Below are positions 6,500 through 15,426 of a stretch of 38,140 bases of DNA, in pieces. Position 1 is the first letter of the stretch; every line of letters starts with the position of its first letter. The notes under the pieces are model-generated. The model ran no database searches. It was given only the letters and a program-made list of their open reading frames with translations, and was not told the DNA's origin. Source of the stretch: RGIG9115 sp045644665 (GTDB taxonomy: Bacteria; Bacillota; Clostridia; UBA1381). The DNA is taken from contig JAZRHH010000010.1 in the NCBI GenBank assembly GCA_045644665.1, positions 1-38,140 on the forward strand, given 5' to 3'. Made by a program: the position numbers and the translations under genes.

Positions 6500-9106
6500 A
6501 TGAGAAAGAGAAAATTAATTGCAGCCTTGCTCACAATGGCACTCTGCATACCAATGTTTACATTCAATGTAAGCGCAGCAGAATATCTCACATTGTATGT
6601 AGCAAAAGACGGCTCCGATAGCGGCACAGGTACAATAGACAGTCCTTTTGCCACAATCGAAAGAGCGAGAGATGAAATCCGCAATATCAAAAAGACATCC
6701 GGCCTCCCAAGCGGCGGCGCCTGCGTATATATCCGTGAGGGTATATACCAGATATTCAAAACAGTGGAGTTCACAGAAGAAGACTCCGGTACAGAAACAG
6801 CTCCAATCACATACAGAGCATACCGTGACGAAGAAGTAGAGTTCATCGGCGGTGTTGACCTTGATGCAAAGAAGTTCAAGGTTGTATCTGATAAGGCAGT
6901 CCTTGACAAGCTCCTTGACCAGTCAGTAGCAGGCAAACTTTTAGAGTTTGACATGAGCACTCTCGGTCTTGCAGAAATTCCTGAAGTAAAATCATACGGT
7001 GCTTATCAGAGCGGTATCGACAAAGAAGACAGAGGTTCCACAGACGCTTCAATGGAATTCTTTGTAGACGGTGCAGTTCAGCAAATAAGCCGCTATCCAA
7101 ACGATAGCTATATAACCTATGACGAAAAGGATGTAATTTCCTTTAACGCTACTTATACATATAACCACGAACCGGAAAAGCTTACAAAACTTGTAAAATG
7201 GCACATTGACGAACCATTCCAGCTTGCACTTACTAACCCAAGATATGAAGTTTGGGCAAAGTCACCTACAGCTAAGCTTTATGGTTACTGGGATCTTGAC
7301 TGGGCAGACTATACTCTAAAGATTAAGTCATATGAGCCGGGCAAGCTTTCACTTTCAAGAAACCGTTTCAGACCAACAGACGGCAGACGTTTCTATGCTT
7401 ATGACATATTTGAAGAAATAGATGCAAAAGGCGAGTACTACATAGACAGAGAAGCTAAGAAGCTTTACTGGTATCCTATAGACGGCTACAGAAATTGTAA
7501 AATGGCTCTTTCAACTATGCTTGACCCACTGTTTAAAATCAGTGGCTCATACATAAACATGAAAGACTTTAAGATGGGTTACTCAAGAGGTAACCTAATC
7601 AGAATCAGCGGTAACCATAACACAGTTTCTCATTGTGAGTTATACTACACAGGTGCATTCACAGTAAAAGTTACAGGAATGTACAATGGTGTTGTTTCAA
7701 ACTATATCCACGACGTAGACGGTGGTATTCAGCTTGACGGCGGCGATCCAAAATCCCTGACACAAGCACAAAACTACGCAGAAAATAACTACATAGAGAA
7801 CTTTGCAAGACTCACCCTTACCTATATGGAAGCTGTAAATCCTTTAAGTATAGGTCAAAGAGTAACAAACAACACAATGACAGGTTCAACCCACTACGCA
7901 ATGGAAGTATCAGGACCTGAACACCTTGTTGAGTATAATGATATCTTTAACGTATTAACAGAGTCCGACGACGCAGGTGCTATCTACTCCGGTCGTCATA
8001 AGTGGCACTACGGTAACGTAGTACGTTTTAACTACATCCATGACATGGGTTCAGACTCAGGCGGTGCAGAAGGTATTATCGGTCTTTACTTCGACGATGG
8101 ACGTGACGCTCAGCACGTTTACGGAAACGTATTTGCAAACTACACCGGCGTTGGTATCCAGGCAACAGGTTCTGACTCAATTTACGAAAACAACCTTGCC
8201 TATAACATAAAGAATCAGGTAGTACGTTGTGTTGACTGGTCAACAAGACGTGAAGATACAGACTATGGTAGAAAAACTATCACAGAGGGCGGAGATGGCT
8301 ACTTTGCAACAACAGAAAAGGTTTGGCTTGAAAAGTATCCGCAAATTGTAAAGAAACTTGCTATGCCAAACATGTTCTTACCTGAAAACAATGTTGTAAA
8401 AAGCAACCTTGCAATTGGCTCAAAGGACCACAAGGTTCCTGACGGTTGGAAAGAACCAAAAAATGGTAACCAGGTAGAATCTGTTATTGTGGGTAGCTCT
8501 TCAGACATTGAAGTTACAGAAGACGGAATTAAAACACTTAACGATAGAGAAATATATAAGAGCCTCAGCGAAGACTTCCCGCAGATTGACACATCACTTA
8601 CCGGCGTGTATGCAAAGAAGTTCAAGCAGAAGTTTAAGAACAGAATTGTCCTTGGTATAAACAAGGGCGGCGCACTTTCAAACAGCAATCCAATGATAAT
8701 AGACGAAACAAACGACCTTGTAATGCCATTTATTGATAACGGCAGAACAATGGTACCAATCAGATTTATCTCAGAAAACCTTGGCGCAAAGGTAGACTGG
8801 AACCAGGAAGCAAAGAAAGCAACAATCACAGGCGAAGGCGTTGTTATCGAGCTTGTACTTGGCGAATCTCAAATCACAGTAAACGGTGAAAAGAAAGATC
8901 TTGACGCACCGGCTGTGCTTTCAGGCGGCAGAACCTTTGTACCAATCAGGGTTATCTCAGAAAACCTTGGCAAGAGCGTACACTGGGACGAAAAGGGTCT
9001 TATCGTAATCAGCAACGCAGATAACGAATTCAAAACAGACGAATTCCCTGCAGACTACGAAGGCAGACTCATTGACGAAGCATTAAGACAGATCGACTTG
9101 AGATAA
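6500..9106 (+). CDS. Secreted GH141-like beta-helix enzyme with C-terminal stalk domain (copy 2)
   Basis: 868 aa, collinear with the preceding gene along its whole length and clearly a tandem duplicate. Signal peptide at residues 1-27 (NVSA-A), beta-helix core at about 340-570, acidic pairs at Asp490/491 (SDDAGAIYSGR) and Asp532/533 (LYFDDGRDA), and a Cu-amine-oxidase-like stalk domain at about 714-838. Both copies end in the same EFPADYEGRLIDE..LRQIDLR tail, which is therefore under constraint. A strong AGGAGG precedes the ATG. An 82-base gap separates it from copy 1 and holds only a small TTTTGAG/CTCAAAA hairpin (6426-6446). Divergence is concentrated in the loops before the core (residues about 170-250), which may mean a different substrate or subsite preference. 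Confidence 0.82.
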   Translation: MRKRKLIAALLTMALCIPMFTFNVSAAEYLTLYVAKDGSDSGTGTIDSPFATIERARDEIRNIKKTSGLPSGGACVYIREGIYQIFKTVEFTEEDSGTETAPITYRAYRDEEVEFIGGVDLDAKKFKVVSDKAVLDKLLDQSVAGKLLEFDMSTLGLAEIPEVKSYGAYQSGIDKEDRGSTDASMEFFVDGAVQQISRYPNDSYITYDEKDVISFNATYTYNHEPEKLTKLVKWHIDEPFQLALTNPRYEVWAKSPTAKLYGYWDLDWADYTLKIKSYEPGKLSLSRNRFRPTDGRRFYAYDIFEEIDAKGEYYIDREAKKLYWYPIDGYRNCKMALSTMLDPLFKISGSYINMKDFKMGYSRGNLIRISGNHNTVSHCELYYTGAFTVKVTGMYNGVVSNYIHDVDGGIQLDGGDPKSLTQAQNYAENNYIENFARLTLTYMEAVNPLSIGQRVTNNTMTGSTHYAMEVSGPEHLVEYNDIFNVLTESDDAGAIYSGRHKWHYGNVVRFNYIHDMGSDSGGAEGIIGLYFDDGRDAQHVYGNVFANYTGVGIQATGSDSIYENNLAYNIKNQVVRCVDWSTRREDTDYGRKTITEGGDGYFATTEKVWLEKYPQIVKKLAMPNMFLPENNVVKSNLAIGSKDHKVPDGWKEPKNGNQVESVIVGSSSDIEVTEDGIKTLNDREIYKSLSEDFPQIDTSLTGVYAKKFKQKFKNRIVLGINKGGALSNSNPMIIDETNDLVMPFIDNGRTMVPIRFISENLGAKVDWNQEAKKATITGEGVVIELVLGESQITVNGEKKDLDAPAVLSGGRTFVPIRVISENLGKSVHWDEKGLIVISNADNEFKTDEFPADYEGRLIDEALRQIDLR

Positions 9107-9139
9107 AAACAAATCAAATCTTTGAAATGGGGTGTATAA

Positions 9140-11230
9140 ATGAGGCTTAAGCTATTATGTCTGACACTTTCTGTTGCATTTATGGTTGGATTAATACCCC
9201 AAACCATAAGCACAGAGGCGCAGGCAGCTTCAGGCATTACACTATATGTATCTCAAAGCGGTCAGGATTCGAATGACGGAACACTTGAAAGTCCACTCAA
9301 AACCTTAAACGCAGCGCGTGAAAAGGTAAGACTTTTAAAAGAAAGCGGCAAGGGCGATACCGCCACAGTATACATCCGTGGCGGTGACTACCATTTAAAT
9401 AGAAGCTTTATACTAAACGAGCTTGATTCAAATACCAATTTCGTGGCATATGATGGCGAGCAGGTTTCTATCAAAGGCAGCACCGTACTTGACAATTCAA
9501 GGTTTCGAAAAGTAACTGACAACGAGGTACTATCACATTTTCCGGACCATAAGGTCGCAGAAAAAATACTACAATATAACTTAAACACCCATGGCATCAA
9601 ACAAAAGCCAATGAACTATCGTGGCTCCAACAATCCGTCATGGGTTCCGGAGGGCTATCACCCACAGGAGCTGGTCGTAAACGACAACAGGCAAACTGTG
9701 GCACGCTATCCAAACAGCGGTTATACTCCTGTATATGGCGCACCTGACTGGGGAACAAAAGGCTCAACTGCCCAGGACTCAGTTGGTATGTCATTCAGGG
9801 TAACCGAAACTCAAGCCAGGCATTGGGACAAAGCAGACCGTGCGATGATTTACGGGCATTTCGTCAACGGTTGGCAGGACAGAACTCTTACAATAAGCTC
9901 TGTTAATCCCTTTACCAATACAATAATGGCAAACGAGCCATACACCTCCGATACATCAGCAAATGAAAGCGGTTCAGGCGCCAGATTTTACATTTTCAAT
10001 CTTCTTGAGGAATTAGATACATCGGGCGAATACTATGTCGATGCAGACAAGGGTATTTTGTATCTTTATCCGTCAGAAACCTTTGAAACAGATAAAATCG
10101 AACTAACAACCTTGCAACAGCCACTTGTGAGAGTGACCGGCGCAAAAAACATCACATTTTCGGGCATAAATTTCCTGAATGGAAACAATCAGGGAATAAC
10201 AATTACAAAATGTGATAATGTATGCGTCAGGGACGGAAGCATCAAAAACATGGGTCGTATGGCAATTACAATTTCAAACTCAACAAACAGCGGTATTGAC
10301 CACATGGAAATTAAGCATGTCCGCGGCGGAGTTTATATAACAAACTGCGGCGACCGTAAAACACTCACACCGGCAAATTGCTACTGTAAAAACACAAAAA
10401 TAAGCGAATATGCAGAAGTAGCATATACTGCTGCAGTAAGAATTACAGACGGCGTTGGTAACATTGTTTCCAACAACGAAATATGTGACTCTGACCACCT
10501 GGCAATAACCTTTGGTGGTAACGAACACATAATCGAGTATAACGATATACATGACGTACTTCGTTGTACTACAGACGCCGGTGCAATCTACACCGGCAAA
10601 AGCTGGGCAGCAAGAGGTCATAAGGTAAGATATAACTACATACATGACATCAAAAATGAAATGAACGGCGTAGGTAGTTCATGTGTGGGAATTTACTTTG
10701 ATGACGGCTTTTGCAGCGCAGACGTTTATGGAAATATTATAGAAGATTTTCCGGGTATTGGCATATTTGTCTCCGGTGGAAAAGACTTTAATGTTTATAA
10801 CAACATAATCGGCTCCACCAAACAAGCAATCCTTGCTCAGAAACGCTTCAAAGAAGGCACAAACTATAAAACACTGGATGGTTATAAACAGCTTACAGAT
10901 TCAAGTGTAGAATCTTCGGTAGCTAATTATTGGCAGACAAATGTGTGGAAGACGGAATATCCAACCCTCTACACCATTTTGGATGACGAGTCCAAAATAC
11001 TCCTGCCAACAGGAAACTCAATTTATAATAATATTTCTCTAAACAAAGCTTTTGAATTAACGAAAGAAGTTGTAGATAACGGAGTAAAAATCCAGGCAAA
11101 CTATTCTCCTGCAGATTTTGAAACATCGGTTCAGCCGGACGAAAGCTATCAGTTCCCGGCAAACTCCGAAGTATTTACAAAAATTCCGGAATTCAAAAAC
11201 ATAGACTTTAGTAATATAGGAATAAAATAA
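9140..11230 (+). CDS. Secreted GH141-like beta-helix enzyme without stalk domain
   Basis: 696 aa. Signal peptide of about 30 residues (cut near AQA-A), then ITLYVSQSGQDSNDGT and a right-handed beta-helix core. The conserved acidic sites are TDAGAIYTG (Asp479) and GIYFDDG (Asp521/522). It is a more distant relative of the two preceding proteins and lacks their C-terminal stalk domain, ending shortly after the helix. It is therefore likely released or held only by protein contacts. The start has a GGGGTG ribosome site 33 bases after the previous stop. Enzyme class as for its neighbours: GH141-like by motif order, not proven. Confidence 0.8.
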   Translation: MRLKLLCLTLSVAFMVGLIPQTISTEAQAASGITLYVSQSGQDSNDGTLESPLKTLNAAREKVRLLKESGKGDTATVYIRGGDYHLNRSFILNELDSNTNFVAYDGEQVSIKGSTVLDNSRFRKVTDNEVLSHFPDHKVAEKILQYNLNTHGIKQKPMNYRGSNNPSWVPEGYHPQELVVNDNRQTVARYPNSGYTPVYGAPDWGTKGSTAQDSVGMSFRVTETQARHWDKADRAMIYGHFVNGWQDRTLTISSVNPFTNTIMANEPYTSDTSANESGSGARFYIFNLLEELDTSGEYYVDADKGILYLYPSETFETDKIELTTLQQPLVRVTGAKNITFSGINFLNGNNQGITITKCDNVCVRDGSIKNMGRMAITISNSTNSGIDHMEIKHVRGGVYITNCGDRKTLTPANCYCKNTKISEYAEVAYTAAVRITDGVGNIVSNNEICDSDHLAITFGGNEHIIEYNDIHDVLRCTTDAGAIYTGKSWAARGHKVRYNYIHDIKNEMNGVGSSCVGIYFDDGFCSADVYGNIIEDFPGIGIFVSGGKDFNVYNNIIGSTKQAILAQKRFKEGTNYKTLDGYKQLTDSSVESSVANYWQTNVWKTEYPTLYTILDDESKILLPTGNSIYNNISLNKAFELTKEVVDNGVKIQANYSPADFETSVQPDESYQFPANSEVFTKIPEFKNIDFSNIGIK

Positions 11231-11244
11231 GGAGGTAAATTAAA

Positions 11245-13314
11245 ATGAAAAAACTCTTTAGTATTTTGCTCACTTTAGCAATGCTCTTAAATGTTGGCAT
11301 TGTTGCAATGGCAGCAGATGTAGGTGAGGTTGTTTTATCATTAGATTTTGAAACAGAAAGTACCAATTTAACTTACAATTCTAGTAAAACTAAGATTACC
11401 GGCATTGATGGTATAGTAAAAACATATTTGGTCGGAAGTTCATGGATAGTAGGCTATGAACCTGAAGGACACGATGGTAGTACAAAGAGTATTAGGGTTA
11501 ATAATAGCCGTTCTGATGGTTATTACGGAGTATGCTTTGAATCAGACGATTTGGAAACAGGAGCAATTTATGAGTTTTCAGCGTGGGTAAAGACAACAAA
11601 AAAAGATAGTGGACAACTTGCTATAACTACAGCATCAGAAGTGCGAGATGCGTATGCTGTTAGTACAAAATCAAACAATGTTGTAACCAAAGTTGGTAAC
11701 CGATGGAGAACAAATGATAATAATACGGTGTCCAATACAGCAGGCGGTGTAACGGCTATCTCTGCATCAGCAAATACATGGACTGAGTTTAAGGGCGAAT
11801 TCCTCATTCCTTTTGAAAATGAAACCACATCAAAAACAGCAGCATTTGCATTTACAGGCCTTGATGGAGAGTTCCTCGTTGATGATGTTTGCATAAAAAA
11901 GACTGGTTCATTCAGCATTAATGGTGACTCTGAAATAGTTAAGCCAGTAGGGGACAATGTTTCTACAGCAACTTATACAGTTTCAACTGACACCTTAGGT
12001 GTAGGCGATGTATCAGATCTTGAATTGATAGGCGACTATGGTACATCTGTAGAGATTAGTCCTGAGGGTGTTTTGACAGTGAAGCCTGACGTGGCAGTTG
12101 ATACTATTACACTTGGTATTTATGTGCCTCTTCATGGTTCTAGCGGAAATACACCTACTCTTATGGCAACAAAAGAAATCAGAGTTAAAGACTGTCAGGC
12201 AAATGCAGAAGGCAATCTTTTAACCTTCGGATGTTTTGAAAAACCCGCTGATCTTGAAGAATTAGCACCTGCTAGTATCTTCTACGATGATGTTACTAAC
12301 GGAAAACTACCACTTGTTGTTGAACATGTAAATGACCCGGATCAAGCATATTGTGGCAATGGAAGTATTTTAGTTAAAAATCAGAGGACATACCATCCGG
12401 CAAACTTTAAAGCAACCTTGAAAGAAGGATCAGTTTATAAGTTTAGAGCATATATTAAAATTGCAGAAGGCTCATACGATAAGCTGAAGAGTGTAAGCCT
12501 TTATGCTAACACAACTCAGAACGCAGAAGGTTCTCCAACACGTTGGAAAGGTGTCTATGTCTTTGACGAAGAAGGTGCAAAGCATGATGCAGGATATGAT
12601 TACAACACCAAATATACAACAGCAATAAGCTTTGACAAGTATGTAAAGTTTGAAAGATATATCTATGTATCTGATGAATTAGATGCAAACGAGAATGGAG
12701 AAGCAACTGTATACATCGGAATCAAGCACACAAATGAAGGTAAGCTTATAAACTACTACCTTGACGAGGTTTCACTTATAAAAGTTGGTGAATTCGACGG
12801 AGCAGACGGTATTGATATTCCGGCTGACAGCACAAATGAAACATATACATTTATAAAGGAAGCCGGCATTGAAGACGATGTAACAGTTGGTTTAAAGGCA
12901 GACTATGAAGGAGTAAGCTTTGATGCAGGTGCACTTACAGTAGGAAGCACTGCAGCACCGGGCAGAGTATATGTACAGGCTAAAATTGGCGACGTAATTA
13001 TAGCTGAGAAGGAAGTGGCACTGTTTGACGGAACAGGAGTACTTTATTCAAATGGAGAAGTAGGTTCTAATACACTATTTACCATGCGTGTAAGCAAAAC
13101 AGCTTCACCTTTGAATCCTGTATTCTTACTTGCAAACTATGGATCTTCAGGCACAGCATACAAGAAAGTATCTGTTAATAATCTCCAGAGCATGGATGGT
13201 TGCTGGGAATTCAAGGGATACGTATCAACATCAACAGGCACCAATAAGGTCATGATTTGGAACGGAATCAACACAATGATACCTGTTACTAATGCGGTAG
13301 AAGTTGTTCGATAA
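11245..13314 (+). CDS. Secreted protein with two CBM-like and two Ig-like modules
   Basis: 689 aa with an N-terminal signal peptide (cut near AMA-A, residue 23). Residues about 25-225 are a jelly-roll carbohydrate-binding-like module (SSWIVGYEPEG, LETGAIYEFSAWVK, FLVDDVCI), followed by an Ig-like module (about 230-325). A second CBM-like module (about 327-520; HPANFKATLKEGSVYKFRAY, YYLDEVSLIKV) and a second Ig-like module follow. The last 85 residues form a small beta domain ending KVMIWNGINTMIPV, a type common at the C-terminus of clostridial surface CAZymes. No SLH repeat or sortase signal is present and no catalytic domain is seen. Role: substrate binding, or non-catalytic scaffold, inferred. 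The start has AAGGAGG 14 bases after the previous stop. Confidence 0.75.
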   Translation: MKKLFSILLTLAMLLNVGIVAMAADVGEVVLSLDFETESTNLTYNSSKTKITGIDGIVKTYLVGSSWIVGYEPEGHDGSTKSIRVNNSRSDGYYGVCFESDDLETGAIYEFSAWVKTTKKDSGQLAITTASEVRDAYAVSTKSNNVVTKVGNRWRTNDNNTVSNTAGGVTAISASANTWTEFKGEFLIPFENETTSKTAAFAFTGLDGEFLVDDVCIKKTGSFSINGDSEIVKPVGDNVSTATYTVSTDTLGVGDVSDLELIGDYGTSVEISPEGVLTVKPDVAVDTITLGIYVPLHGSSGNTPTLMATKEIRVKDCQANAEGNLLTFGCFEKPADLEELAPASIFYDDVTNGKLPLVVEHVNDPDQAYCGNGSILVKNQRTYHPANFKATLKEGSVYKFRAYIKIAEGSYDKLKSVSLYANTTQNAEGSPTRWKGVYVFDEEGAKHDAGYDYNTKYTTAISFDKYVKFERYIYVSDELDANENGEATVYIGIKHTNEGKLINYYLDEVSLIKVGEFDGADGIDIPADSTNETYTFIKEAGIEDDVTVGLKADYEGVSFDAGALTVGSTAAPGRVYVQAKIGDVIIAEKEVALFDGTGVLYSNGEVGSNTLFTMRVSKTASPLNPVFLLANYGSSGTAYKKVSVNNLQSMDGCWEFKGYVSTSTGTNKVMIWNGINTMIPVTNAVEVVR

Positions 13315-13338
13315 TTAGATTTTAAAGTAAATTTGTCT

Positions 13339-13366
13339 TGTCGGCTGCTTTAAATAGCAGCCGACA
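13339..13366 (+). other. Strong intra-operon stem-loop
   Basis: TGTCGGCTGCT (13339-13349) pairs perfectly with AGCAGCCGACA (13356-13366) around a 6-base loop. No T run follows, so it is more likely an mRNA processing or stability element, or a leaky terminator that tapers expression, than a full terminator. Confidence 0.6.
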
Positions 13367-13389
13367 GGCAAAACCACAAGGAGAAGGCT

Positions 13390-15363
13390 ATGAAAAAGAT
13401 TTTGTTGACATTATTTATATTTGCAACACTTTTTGGCGCAAATATAGTACACGCAGAAAATTTAATACAAGGCGGAACGTTTGAGAATGTAACCGAAAGT
13501 GATTTTACAAAAAATAGTGAAAACAAAATCACAGCCGTTAAAAACAACTCTGTTCATGTGAAGTGGAAAGGCACATCCTGGATTTTAGGATTTGCGGGTG
13601 AAAGCTTTTCCGGAGAAAAAGCCCTCCATATAAAGCAAACAGGCGGATATTACCCCGTAACCTTTAAGGCAGAATTGGAAAGAGGAAATGTATACAAGTT
13701 TTCTGCCCGTGTTAAAAGTGCAATTCCGTCAACAAGCTTTAATGCAAATCTTTGTGTTTCAATCTTTGGCGTTTTAAATTCAGAAGGAAAAGAAAAAGAT
13801 TATTCAGATGGTACTGATATTAAAGCACTAGTGCATAATGACTTAGATAGCCTTTACAAGATAGAGAACCCCTGGAGTACAGTGAGTGGTTCTTATCGTG
13901 AAACATTTACCGATAGTGAATGGAAATTGTTTGAAAGATACATATATGTAGCACCATCAACTGACCCGGCAGCAGCGCAGACTCTGGCGGTGCATATGGG
14001 CTTGGCACATGGCCAATATACAGAGGTAGAGTATTACATAGACGATGTATCACTCACAAAGGTAGACCCCGCCATTACCATGTATGACGGATATAGCAAG
14101 GTTTATGCCGCAAAAGGAAAAGACATGGTATACACCTATAAAGCACAAAGCTATACTTTCACTCAAGGCGAAATTTCATGGAGCCTTGAGGGAGACACAA
14201 CCGGAGCTTCAATAGATAATAGCGGAAATCTTACAATAGGAGAAGAAGCTTCTGGAAATATAACAGTTGTTGCAAGTGCATCAAATGGAACTGTAACTTG
14301 CATAAAGGAAGTAGAAATTGTACCATTTACAGCTGATAACATTACAGTAAATGTAAATGGCAAACCACTAAACGGTTTTTCGGTAGGAAATGAAAATTAT
14401 GTTTATGAATATCGTGGAGACACAGCTCCAACAGTAACCGCTACCGGAAACCAGTCAATTATTGAAAACGAAAATACTGTTTTTGTAAATGACACTACAA
14501 AAACATACGATATAATATTTAAGAAATTACCGGACTTTAACGAGAACTTATTTTATGACGGCGGCTTTGAAGAAGGCGTTGTCTATCCGGAACAGGTAGA
14601 CTTCGTAGAGATGGCAGGGACCTATACCACAACAACTGATGCGCAATATGTGCGTAGCGGAAGATATGCTATGGAAGTTGAGGGAAAAGCCGGCACTGTT
14701 TTCACCGTAGCAGCTCCCGGAGAGCCGGGTAAGCTCTATGCCCTTACCATGTGGGTAAAAAATTCATCAGCCTCATCAGCAAGAACTTTCTATTCCTATG
14801 GATACACAAGTACAACAGGGGCTGTAGTTGAATATTATGATGAAACAAAAAATAGTTTTTATGCCAATACAAAAACCAGCACATCTACTAAAAGCTATAC
14901 TTTTGCAAAAGGCGGAGACTGGACTCCTTTAACAGTGCTTTTGCGTGTATCCGGTGATGTATCATCCGCAACTATGAAATTTGGTTTTTACACAACATCT
15001 GCAGCAACATATTACATAGACGACGTTTCTGTATATGAGCTTGATATGTCAGAACTTGACGGCGCGTACATGAGCGCAATTTACAGGACAGCAAACGGCG
15101 AAATTGCAAAGACTATAACAGATGCAGAACGTATGGAACTTATTCTTTATAACCCACAGTTTACAACAGTAGATACTAATCTTCTTATAGCAGAATATGA
15201 AGACGGCAGACTTTTAAATCTTACAAAGGAGCAATTTACCTCCTCTGAACTTGTTAAGATTGAAAACAAGCCTCTTACCTTGCAAGAGGGAACAAACAGT
15301 ATGAGCGTACTTGCCTGGGATACAGGCTTTGCTCCTGACATTAAATCAGCAAATATTAAATAA
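13390..15363 (+). CDS. Secreted protein with CBM-like and Ig-like modules
   Basis: 657 aa. Signal peptide (cut near VHA-E), then a jelly-roll CBM-like module (about 24-220; GTSWILGFAGESFSGEKAL, GYYPVTFKAELERG, YYIDDVSLTKV), an Ig-like module (about 222-305), a short beta domain, a second and more divergent CBM-like module (about 383-555, again ending YYIDDVS), and a C-terminal beta domain ending MSVLAWDTGF. It is built like the preceding gene but diverged. No catalytic residues or anchor recognised. Probably binds glycan at the cell surface together with the beta-helix enzymes. The ribosome site is AAGGAGAAGG, just after the GC-rich hairpin. Confidence 0.72.
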   Translation: MKKILLTLFIFATLFGANIVHAENLIQGGTFENVTESDFTKNSENKITAVKNNSVHVKWKGTSWILGFAGESFSGEKALHIKQTGGYYPVTFKAELERGNVYKFSARVKSAIPSTSFNANLCVSIFGVLNSEGKEKDYSDGTDIKALVHNDLDSLYKIENPWSTVSGSYRETFTDSEWKLFERYIYVAPSTDPAAAQTLAVHMGLAHGQYTEVEYYIDDVSLTKVDPAITMYDGYSKVYAAKGKDMVYTYKAQSYTFTQGEISWSLEGDTTGASIDNSGNLTIGEEASGNITVVASASNGTVTCIKEVEIVPFTADNITVNVNGKPLNGFSVGNENYVYEYRGDTAPTVTATGNQSIIENENTVFVNDTTKTYDIIFKKLPDFNENLFYDGGFEEGVVYPEQVDFVEMAGTYTTTTDAQYVRSGRYAMEVEGKAGTVFTVAAPGEPGKLYALTMWVKNSSASSARTFYSYGYTSTTGAVVEYYDETKNSFYANTKTSTSTKSYTFAKGGDWTPLTVLLRVSGDVSSATMKFGFYTTSAATYYIDDVSVYELDMSELDGAYMSAIYRTANGEIAKTITDAERMELILYNPQFTTVDTNLLIAEYEDGRLLNLTKEQFTSSELVKIENKPLTLQEGTNSMSVLAWDTGFAPDIKSANIK

Positions 15364-15385
15364 GAACACATAGACAAAGCATTAA

Positions 15386-15426
15386 AGGAAAGGAGAGTAT
15401 GATTTTAAATCATACAAAAAGGCACT
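15386..15426 (+). promoter_or_regulatory. Leader element with hairpin and overlapping micro-ORF
   Basis: A strong AAAGGAG is followed by a near-palindrome, GTATGATTT-T-AAATCATAC (15397-15415), then CATACAAAAAG and the start at 15427. The AAAGGAG is too far from 15427 to serve it, but is well placed for an ATG at 15399. That ATG opens a 13-codon frame (MILNHTKRHYENL, stop at 15438-15440) overlapping the gene start. The same arrangement is found at 18601-18647. Confidence 0.45.
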
